Assembly: GCA_958299035.1 (NCBI GenBank)
Contig: CATQJL010000316.1
Location: 7,658,347-7,722,346, forward strand
Length of the DNA stretch: 64,000 nt
Direction: 5' to 3'
From: Cylicocyclus nassatus
Taxonomy: Eukaryota > Nematoda > Chromadorea > Rhabditida > Strongylidae
Below the pieces are notes generated by a model that saw only the letters and a program-made list of their open reading frames with translations, had not been told where the DNA came from and did no database searches. This document shows, piece by piece, positions 26,777 through 37,300 of this stretch; position 1 is the stretch's first letter, and each line of letters opens with the position of its first letter. Made by a program: the position numbers and the translations under genes.

Positions 26777-27094
26777 TCACAAGAGCTAGAATGCCAGCAT
26801 AACGTTTGTAGAGTATATTTGACTTGAGAGCATCACAAACAAGTTCCTACAAACTATTCTGCAGTTTTGCGTGCACCAAAGTGCACAACGATATACAACA
26901 TTTTCTGCGTAAAAGCAAGGAAATGCTCTGCGTCCGAGCCGCATTTCTTCCACTTGATCTTTCAAGAATGTCGATTTTTTCTCAAATATTTGACAAACAT
27001 GGCGGCAGCGAACGTTAGACTCAGAATGTCATGAAAAATTTGGCAAAACGAAGAGTGCGATCACTGTGCAACCAAGAGTTTGAAGTCGTACGTC
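26740..27094. other. No gene recognised
   Basis: Starts with the TA microsatellite, then a short spacer with no supported feature. Confidence 0.5.
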
Positions 27095-27303
27095 TTAGGC
27101 CCCGGGCAGACTTCACGCGATTTGATCGTCGCAACTCAATCGCCAACATTTCCATTCATTTTCATTTCACATTCAAAAATTTCGGGCTGGAAAAGTATCA
27201 CAACCGAAATGCAAGTTGATCGGCATGGAATGATGTTGTAACAGTTGTCTCTTCGCGATTCAGTCGCGACGATCAAATCGCGTGAAGTCTGCCCGGGGCC
27301 TTA
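27095..27303. mobile_element. TTA-flanked palindromic MITE, family D copy 2
   Basis: TTA at both ends surrounds inverted repeats GGCCCCGGGCAGACTTCACG and the reverse. The 3-bp TWA flank and GGCCC-type ends fit the PIF/Harbinger superfamily. There is no coding capacity. Confidence 0.8.
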
Positions 27304-28023
27304 CTGAAATGAAAATTAGTTATCCTAACACCTAACGGAAAACATATCTTGTACTGGATGTTCCATCTTTAGCTATTTTTTTGATTTATTAATTCATTCT
27401 TAACGGTTCACATATATAGAAGCACCGTGATGACTCTGTTTATGGCTTCAGTTACTCAGTAATGGGACTGCATATGAGTAACCAAGTCTTTTCCATTGAC
27501 AAGCGTTCTTTGATCCTTTCGCCTGTAAGGAGCGGCTTTGAAGGTAAAACAGTGGGCTTGAATGTCGTCTTTCCATCGCCTTCTGGGCACGCCGTCATCA
27601 AAACATCTGCCAGTGCATGGTATCCAATTCGTTATAGTTTCTGCCGACCTTCCTTACTCTTGATTCATTAGAATTTATTTTGCGAATCGCCACTTTCTTT
27701 TTCGTCAGTTGCAACAACCTTTGAGCTTAGTAATGGAATGAATCCAAGTCAATTGCGGTCTTGAATTTGCGGTTTTTCAAGCAAAATCCAAGCATCGATT
27801 TTTCATAATTGTGTCATAACCCATCTTTAGCTAATAATACAAAAACAGTACCTCCGAGTTTTGAGAGATAATTTCTCGGGTGTTTAAGAGGTAATTCAAA
27901 AGCTCACTTTTATTTAGTAAGCGTAGATGTTCTGTAATTAACACTTTCTAGAGATGTTGGAAGCCATTATTTTTCATACCTTTCTTCAAGCTTTGTTTGA
28001 GGAACAACCTTTTATTCAGCTGG
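27304..28023. other. No gene recognised
   Basis: This is a spacer between two MITEs. The plus frame at 27462-27671 has no features. Confidence 0.45.
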
Positions 28024-28614
28024 CTTGGCGGCTGGAAGGCGCGGCTTTGTGATCTAACCAAAGGCAGTGGATCGGCAGAATGAGTCCCGTGGCAAGATAA
28101 GGTCACAGGGTAGGAGCTTCCATAAAGAACCTATCGGCCAAAGTCCGATCTTTCTCTGCCACTTCTAACCCCGAAATTTCAACGCGAAAGCAGCGATCAT
28201 CTCCTCTCCTCTCCGACCCCGCCCACCCCATGGACGACTGACCTCCATGGTCAGAGCGCGCAGCCGCAATGCTATAAGCATAAGGGTCCAACGACTCTGC
28301 GTCTTCGCCGTGGCGGGCTTCGTGTTCACTCGTCCGTGGGGTGGGCGGGATCGGAGAGGAGAGGAGATGAGCGCTGCTTTCGCTTTGAAATTTCGGGGGT
28401 TGGAAGTGGCAGAGAAAGATCGAACTTTGGCCCATAGGTTCCATTATGGGGGCTCCTGCCCTGTCACCTTGTTTTGCCATGGGTCTCATTCTGCCGATCC
28501 ACTGCCTTTGAGGCCGCTCGCGCCCGCGCTAGTCTGCGTCTTCCTCGCGGGCGTGCTAACTGATCATTGTCTAGCCTTAATTAGGTCACGAAGACCCGCC
28601 TTCCAGCCGCCAAG
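28024..28614. mobile_element. GC-rich foldback MITE
   Basis: The ends CTTGGCGGCTGGAAGGC and its partner GCCTTCCAGCCGCCAAG bound arms that pair over GTGGATCGGCAGAATGAG and CCTCTCCTCTCCGACCCCGC with their reverses. Two overlapping open frames of about 126 codons on opposite strands come from the paired arms and are not genes. Confidence 0.8.
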
Positions 28615-28666
28615 TCAATCAAATTAAATGGTATTGAGTTGTTTATTGCGTAACTGAGCAACCCCG

Positions 28667-28856
28667 TAAGGCCCCGGACAGACTTCACGCGACTGAATCG
28701 CAACGAGACAACTGTTACAACATCATTCCATGCCGATCAACTTGCATTTCGGTTGTGATACTTTTCCAGCCCGAAATTTTTAAATGTAAAATGAAAATGA
28801 ATGGAAATGTCGGCGTTCGCGACGCTCAAATCGCGTGAAGTCTGTCCGGGGCCTAA
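28667..28856. mobile_element. TAA-flanked palindromic MITE, family D copy 3
   Basis: TAA at both ends surrounds GGCCCCGGACAGACTTCACG and the reverse. It is in opposite orientation to the copy at 27095-27303 and shares the internal CATTTCGGTTGTGATACTTT block. Together the two bracket the GC-rich foldback at 28024-28614. Confidence 0.8.
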
Positions 28857-31042
28857 GAGGCAACAACTTAATCTTCGGTTTGATTCAAGATTCTTACCAC
28901 CCTGACGTCGGGTTTTTCGTTCGGCTGTCAAACGAAGACGGAAAACTAGTATAAGTTTGGCGCATGCGAAAGTGGCGCTGTGAAGTCAAGCCGTTATCAG
29001 CCTTGTCCCTGGTGCGTCTTGTGTCTTACTGAGCCGCGGCCCCTAGGTTTTGCGCTTTCCTCCGGCATTAGGTTTAAAGCAGTTTTCATCAAGCTTGACA
29101 GGTACATCTCGATGGGCATGATCATTTCCTTCTAGTGGTACCAAGTTGCCGCAAATCGCCGCCACTAGAAGTGAGATTAAAAGAAAACGCTACAAACTCT
29201 TGGGACCTACGATGAAAGCTTTTACATAGTCGTCAAACTAGATTTTGCAGAAGGCTTCTCAAGGCTTATGACAGTGTTGACATCGAACATGTGCGTTTAC
29301 AAATGGAGGGACAGGAAGAAGTCACTGAAGACGCTTCATGACGAGCAAACTCCTCATCTTTTCGTGAGACGGTGAACATAGGATATTAAGTTACAACTTT
29401 GTGATAATTGTTTTACGGGCTTAACCGTACCGGGTAGGAATATTTTCCAAGATGTGACTGATATCTAGTATAACGCATAAACAAGTGACCTTGACTGTTA
29501 CGTTATCGCCTGCAACTTCTCTGTTATGTGAATGTGAAAATGCATAAAAAATCAGCGTACAATGCCACCCTGCTCTTACATCAGGTTATTCTATTCCATA
29601 TATAAAAGCCTGGGAGCTTGGCATTTTTTCAAACACCTAGAAGCAAAAAATTTGTTGCATACTCAATTCAAAAATATAGCTCAACTCTCAGACTTCGAAA
29701 AACTCTTCTGGATTCAACGTGCTCTAACAGAATCTTGGCGAGTCCATCCCAACTGGCGTGGCACGCTAATAGTTACTTTAGATTTCACTTGGCATATGAG
29801 CAGCATCTTACAGAAGCTTTTGGCTAAAATATGCTGCGAAGAAATTTTTGTGCAAAGATTAGAATTGAAAATTTTGGAATTTCATGAAGGCATGTGGACT
29901 CCGCATACTGCACCTGGCTAATTGCGCTAGAAGAAACGGAAAACTATCTCTAGACTAAAAAGTACTTTTACTGTTCCATCTACCGAATTCAATTGATGGT
30001 TATATAATAGAAGACATACAGACAAAATATCGTCTCAAACCCAGTGACTGCTGCGCTATAGCTTTCAAATTCGTCTTAAAGACAGATCGCCTGCAGCTGG
30101 CAAAAAAATACCGAAAAATCAATTTCTTAAGAAATCTTAGGAAATTGATTTTTCGCCATTTTTTTCAAAAAATCATAACTTTTGAAAGAGGGCTCTATTA
30201 GCACAAACTTGACTCAGTTAGTAATCAAATATAAGAAAAATTAAGATAATGGCTTTTCTGGATTTTATCGCACAGTTTCTGAATTTTTAGAATTCTTGCT
30301 TGGAAATTCCGAATTTTGGAAGATCTCATTCTTTCATTTTTATCTTTGCAACCTGAGCATGCTGGAAAGTCGCCAGAGAACATTTGAAAACTACATGCTT
30401 TACGCTTTCAGATAAAATTTGAATTGCGCAAAATCGTCGTGACGGAAAGCAGTTATGATTTTTTTGAAAATCGTGCGACAGAACTTTCGGTTCAACCTAA
30501 TATTTGTAACATACGTACACACAGACAGACACACAGAACGAAGACAGACAAACAGACATGAGCTTTATTTATACTAGCTCAATCTATCAGTCTTCTGTAT
30601 GTACCACATTCATTTTGAGGGAGCGACAATTCTTGACTACTGAGCAGATGTATTTGTGAATACAAAATTCAAGGCTGACATCATAAATAAGCGCCTAATA
30701 TGTGGTGACAAACTTCAAGCATCAGTGTATTATACTTTTATTCTGATGGAACACACGTATGTAATGTATTTGGAGTACATAAATACTTTAAGCCACTAAA
30801 AAATTAATCACACGTCAAATGTCGAATTGAAATAAATTACCCTTATTAACAGGACAACAACATCAACAACTAAGTATCATGATTTCGCAAGCATGAAGTA
30901 GAAGAACAGCATAATAAGATTTACAAGAGAACTGGCGATTGAGTCATCAACTTCATGAAGAGCATGTAAACGGTGACTTACTGTAAATAATGATTTCTAC
31001 ATTGAGACCTGGCACGTAACTCAATGAACACGGATTGCAGGA
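28857..31042. other. No gene recognised; downstream flank of the cysteine-repeat gene
   Basis: The plus frame at 29562-29921 (119 codons) has no recognised domain. A mariner-type right end (GAACTTTCGGTTCAACCTAA, to 30500) stands alone without a matching left end, so it is a truncated MITE. A hairpin with arms GAAAAATCAATTTC / GAAATTGATTTTTC lies at about 30110-30160. Confidence 0.45.
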
Positions 31043-34000
31043 TTAGCCTTCGATCACAACCCATTCCTCACCATTAACATTTGCGATTGCAGTTTTGGCA
31101 GGGGAAGTCAGTACCTGTAGTTCTAATTGATGTTAACATTTTAATTATAGACATATAGAGGGCAAAGTGTGATTCAAAACCGCGGTCCGCATTCATTGTG
31201 CACATCACAAAAAGCCCGTAATTGATACACAATCTGGGTTGAAAAATGTTCATTGCTTTCGCAGACTGTATCGTTTTTGCTCTATTTATGCCAATTACAG
31301 TGGCGTACCCAGGATTTCGGCTCGGGGGAGGGGGGGGGGGGGGACAAAAAAATTTTTCCGATGAAAGTGCGTGGCGTCAGCCACGCACTCCGAAAGATTT
31401 TTTGGTCGCTCCATAAAACTTTCGCGGGCTCAGAACCCCAAATCTCAGAAAAAGGGGGCGTGGCGTCAGCCACGCTTCCGAAAAATTTTTTTATAAGGCC
31501 AAAATGAATTTTTAGAAGATTTTAAAAATTACTTTGATCATTTACAAGTGCAGACAAGTCATTTGCACAATTTTGTAACCCGTGTAAGTAACTTTCAAAA
31601 ATTTCGCGACCCGTTCTTAGAAGAGCGCGAGCCAGTAAAATCTTCAAAGGGTTTTGTTCTGTGATTACATATTTCAACATTACAGCATATTTGCACTCCT
31701 TCTTCGATAGTTTGTAGCGTATAGTAGACGTCATCCGTCTAGTCACCTCGGTGCGATGTGAGTTATTGCACACAATTTCGAAATCCTGGATGAGGTGCTG
31801 TTCTCCCGCCGGCCGTGCTTGCGCCAAGTGCGCATACGGCTAAAATTCGACGCCAAACTGCTTGTTTGGATCGGATATCTCAAACGTTACCACATCTGTC
31901 ATGTAAGGGAGGCACATGGGCAATCTTGCAGGATTGTGAAGTGAGTGTGCTTTTCAGTACTGTCGTATGTAGAAAGAATAGAGTGACAATACGAGTTTCA
32001 ACTTCTTTTTGATTGTTATCGAAGATCTTGGTTTTTTATACCGAGTTTCAATGAGAAGCTGTTTTCAAACAAAGAACTGCTTCCAGCAGAAAATTTTGCT
32101 TTTAATGCAGTGTTTTTGAATTCCATGGATCTTATTCAGCATCGCAAAGCATACTTACTTCACAATCCTGCAAGATTGCCCATGTGCCTACTTTACCTAA
32201 AAGCAGAAGTGATAACTTTTGAGATGTCCAATCTAAAACGGCAATGCACGAGTGTAAAGGTAACAAATCATCAAAAAACTAGATCGTGCATGCAGCTAAA
32301 AACAAAAAACATCAAAATAAAAAACGGGCAGTTTGGCGTCGAATTTCGGCCGTATGCGCACTTAGTGCAAATACGGCACGGCCGGAGCCCAGCACCTCAT
32401 CCGGGATTTTGAAATTGTGTCAGTAACACACATCGCACCGAGGTGACTAGACGGATGACGTCTACTATACGTTGTTTACTTCTAAATTGTTAATGTTTCG
32501 TGCTGGGTTCAAAACGTGTGTTGCGCTTCTTCTTTCAAAGACATCAAGGCCTTTTCTTTAAGTTCCATCATAACAAACTCAGCATGTTCGCAGATTGTGG
32601 GCTTATACATACACACTGAAGCTTAGCAACGAGAGCAATGTTTGTTTGTGGCCTTAATCTCTAAACCAGTGCTCAAGCTAATAGAAAATTAATCAAGTAT
32701 TTTGTAGAGAAAGTTGGTTTACAGCCTTAATAACTTCACGCCTTTGAAGATATTGGTAAGTGAAGCCGTTTTTCTTTCAGAGTGAAAAAACTAGCACTCG
32801 AAATTCATAACGGCAAGCATACAGCGGTGTGCTATGTACGCACAATCGAGATGCTTCTTGAAAAAACTGTCTTATAAATTCACATCTCACCTCTCCAACT
32901 GGAATGGCTCCTGACGAGCAACACAAGTGTACACCGTCTACGGTAGAAGGCTTGCACACATTGCCTGGAGTGCAATCCGCGAAGCTTGAACACCTAAATT
33001 CTATGTTGTCAACGCTAAAATTGCTGACCCAAATTTAAGATGTGGCATAAATTCCAAATACAGAGTTTCTTTCTAAGCACGCGCACATCCTTCCTCACAG
33101 CTGTACAAATCCCTCATTTTGGCGAAAGAAGCTTTTCAAATAGCCAAAGCCTCACAAAGTTTGCCGGGAGGATGAGTACAACTTATAGAAGGGCTTTATA
33201 TCCTGCTCCACAAACCTGAGTTCGTATTGCTTGTCCAAAACTCTTACGATATACCTACCGTGAAGACATTGCAAAGAAGCGTATGATCGTGTAAGCAGAT
33301 TTTACAATTTGTACTGTTTCCGCACAATCCCATGCGACTGGCAGCCTTTTTTTAAGGATGATGATGAAATAACAAAGTTGTGCAGTCGATCTAAGATAAC
33401 AGTGCCATGCGTATTGACAAGAACAAAAATAGATAACCAAGATAATCAGAATTTTTGGAAATTTTGGGAAGCACTTAGTGCTTTTCAGAGACTTCGCTAC
33501 CTTCTTTTTTCAATTGTTTTTGCAGAAATATGCTTAACATTGTTGCATTAGATAAACAGCAATATTTTGTCTGTCTTCATTCAATATTTTCATTGATTTC
33601 CTAAGAGGGTAACGATTTCCAGAAAAAAGTCAGCCCCGCGATTTACAACGATCATGCTAAAAGTTAATAACCGGGTAGAGCAATAATACGCTTTTGTTCA
33701 TCACGCATAGCGAAGTACAGCGCATTTGAAAGGAAAGCTTCACTCCTGGTTAGAAACCCGAATTGTATCTTGCTTCTATCCTCACGTGCTCCCTTCCTGA
33801 CTTCTTATGTAGCATGAGGTTTGAATGGGATAGCCACAGTAGTGATTTAGAAGGATGAGCAAAGAACTTGGAAGGAGGGATAGCGAAAATCGATTGCTGT
33901 TGAAAAAAATTATTTGAAAATTATTTGACTTGGGCTTCAACCCTGTCCCAGAGCAAAACACACAACCATGGGGCCTTTCGCTGAAATTTTTGTTTCAATA

Positions 34001-34361
34001 TATGGAAACTATGATTACTTCTTAAGCTCTCCTCCGGAATAAGCTTCAGCTTCACCATCGGGACATTTAGGAACCTCCGAACAGCATACATAGCGATCGC
34101 TTTTAACTTTGGGCAAACAAGCCTAAAACATGAATATTTTTAAGAATAAGGTTGCGAGTTACAATAACCTTTCCATCGGGGCAAATGTATGCCGTCTGAT
34201 CACAATAGACTACTTCGTTAGTAACTGGGCTAATGACTGGTTGCCTAAAATATAGCAGTGTTCTAACTTTGCGGCAAACTTATTGTGAAGTTTAGTCAGT
34301 TAACCTGCTTTCTGGACAAACCGTTGGCGCAATAGATTTCACTTCACTTCTTGAATAAGAG
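31043..34361 (-). CDS. Exons 25-29: last two repeats and C-terminus
   Basis: Exons are 34305-34361, 34169-34244, 34019-34122, 32891-32993 and 31043-31114. Landmarks are CPESR, CPDGKACLP...[28 protein letters not shown]...HLCC and the tail [20 protein letters not shown] followed by IEG and TAA. Exon 27 could end at TAA 34015-34017, but the donor AAGAA|GTAATC leaves two bases that join exon 28 in phase and complete a canonical repeat, so continuation is preferred. Exon 29 is assigned only from its acceptor (CTACAG), matching phase and an open frame to the stop. It has no cysteine repeat and is less certain than the rest. No AATAAA was seen close after the stop. Confidence 0.7.
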
Positions 34362-37300
34362 CTGAAACAAATTTGAATTTACGATGTGAAAATTATCATA
34401 AAAACAGCAAATTATTTTGAAAATAGTTGGATTTAGTACAGATGAATGACGACGAGCGGAATGCGTTCAGCGCACGCCCGCAGAGGGTATTGAAGACGCC
34501 GATTCGTTTTATGTATCTTCTAATGTAGATAGAAGCATTTTTTTTTTCAGATAAAGCAAAAGTTGGCTATAGTGTCGCCTAACTTCAATAGGCGCAAAAG
34601 GCACGATAACAATCAAACTCTCGTCAAAGAGTGGATCTCGACTATAGATTTTTGGACAACACTCAAACCTGATGAATCATCGAACTCAAATTATTTGCAA
34701 TCGAGTATTTAAACATCGTTCTTAGTGAAATCTATTAGAATCGCATGTATCTGACGTAGCATCTGGCTCAATATCTCCGGAAAAAGTGAAGGGTAGGGGA
34801 AGAGGGCGGAGCGAAAGCGTAAGATGGGGAGGGGAGGGTGAAAGCAAGGACGGACAAATGTGGATGTGTCGATTATTCGCCTCCGACGGTGAAGTAAAAC
34901 ATATAATTGCGCAAGCCCATCAAAGTATCAAGATTGGAAATCTTTGCAAAGAGTGATAAAAAAGGGCTTCTGGTCTTTTAATCTCATACTCTACTCTCGA
35001 GCTGAGCGATAGTTTATATGCAAGAGAAACAGACAGCGAGTAGGGGGGGGGGGCTTTAAAAGGTTAAAGGAGAGCTCGTGCAAAATTTGCATAAAAGGAG
35101 CTTTGTCTCTATACTTGCTCAACTATACTGATATTGAAATGGCATTCAATTATTCGTTAATGTGAATAGTTTGCAATTCGCTAGATTTGTATACGAGTCA
35201 ACCTTGAATATGTGGAAGTTGTACTAACCTGCTACAACACACTAGTAGCCCACTGACGGCTTTTTGGCAGGTGTGACCGGGAGGGCAACCGCCTGTTGAG
35301 CCCTCCCTAGGACAGCTTCTGACAAACCCATTCATTAGAGCGGGTTCACGCCCGTTCATGCACATCTCACGGTTTAACGGTAGATCAGAACTGCAGCACA
35401 CCGATATTGTAGGCTGAAAGCGGTCCAATGAGCAATATTATCAGCAGAGAACTATAAAATCTTACATGGGAGCTCTCTTGACATGTATACCCGCGAGGAC
35501 ATTCATTGGTCCTATAGCTGTAAGAAGAACGATCAGACGGCGTAGATAAGACTGTGCACGTACCGGTTACATAATCTAGGAAAAGTGTTGGATAAAAACG
35601 TTTCCCCATTCAAACATCGCAAAGAGCTGGCCAATCGACAGCATACAAAATTTCCACCACTTTTCGATGGAGCACAGGAATAGCCGACCGGGCAACTAAA
35701 GGGTTATTTGTGCTGACATTCTCTCATCGATAATATTCAAACAACCTCATGTCGAATACTCCACTGCATGTTCTTGTATGAAAGCCGAGATCATTACGGT
35801 AAGGATTCCAACCATCCGGGCATTGCAGTCCATTCATGGAAAGCGGTGGTCGTGGAGTTATAACGGGTAAGGTCGTTATAGGAGGCAAAGCGGGTGCAGT
35901 GGTAGTAACTGCTGAAATTCCCTTGATTCAATCAATCTTATTTACATTCTTTGATTGAACTAACACACAAATTCAATTTCAACTCATTTAATGTAGTACT
36001 CACGGGTTTTACAGCAAACGTTGATGCCTGGTGCTGTGGAAAGCTCACAAGTGTAGCCACTGGGACATGACGAAGGATACCCTAGTGGGTTACACGAATA
36101 TGTTTGACCTAAAAAAAGTTTGAAACGAAATACTTTAACATACTGTCCTTTACATGGTATATAACAGGACCGCCCTTTAACAAACCAATTCCAAGCCTGT
36201 ATGACACTGGCAATTTTTTAGAAGATGCACACAAAAAGAAAATCTTTAAAGATCATGACGAGCAAGTTGAATCAATTTCTTCCTATAGCCTATTGAAGAA
36301 GTATGAATCCCGACAGGAAACAGAGTTTCGGATAAAATCAGCATGCATACAATTTCAGAAGAGTTTTTAAGTATGAGACTAAATGGTATCGGGTGCCCAA
36401 GGTAAGCAAACTTTGACAGTACTTCTTTACTACGATTAGATCTTTAACCTTCAATTTGCTCGTAGGTGCTACGTCCATCAGCACAATACGCTGCTGCGAC
36501 ATCTCTCCCGCAACAGACATACTGTGAAAGAGATGCAGACCATTGGCACGTGTAGTCATCCTAAACAGAACAATTTTCATTTATTTTGCAGGTGTTCTAA
36601 AGAAGGAAATCATCATCATCATACCTGATAGCAAGGCAACCCAGGAGAATTGCATAATTCTACTGAGCCGGTAGAAGTGAGGAGAGCTTTTTGACTGCGA
36701 GGACATACGCGTGGTCTGCAACACTTTTTGAGGGAAACTGATTCACAGCTCAAGAGCCGCCGTTTAACAGTTCAAAATTTTGACTAAAATTGCATTTTGT
36801 ACTAGCGAACTGATGATGTAGAGCGCGTCTAAGACTAACTGTTTATTAACTCTTTAATCCGACATTAAGGCGCTATTCGCGTTTGGCAAGTATAAAAGTG
36901 CAAAACAATTATGGCATAGCACTTTGCACTAAGCACTGCTCAAATATAGTTTTTTCAGTAACATAAAAGAAGCAGAAAAAACCCACGTCTCTTCACTACT
37001 GCAGCACAAATGCATCCGACTATCTCGAGTTGATTGCATACATTGGGTGCCCCCAGGGCAGTCGGTAAGATTTGTGGGTGAGCACGATATCTGAAAAAAG
37101 GCATTGTTATATTTGTACAGTCGATGTCAACGATGCGCTTCCTTGGCGATCAGCTCAAGCGCAACGCTAGAACCCTGCCGCGTTTGCGGGCGTACCGCTC
37201 GAGCGCTCAAATCTGCCGCATCCATCGCCGCGCAATGTCCACGCGCTGCGGATGCTTGGACGATACGGAAAAAGGACCGCTTGGTTGACATCGATTGTAA

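Noticed and set aside
28103..28627. Two overlapping 126-128-codon frames on opposite strands
   Set aside because: They result from the long GC-rich inverted arms of the foldback at 28024-28614.
35043..35053. Poly-G run as a regulatory or G4 element
   Set aside because: It is a simple homopolymer in an intron with no flanking structure. Similar runs occur near MITE remnants in this window.
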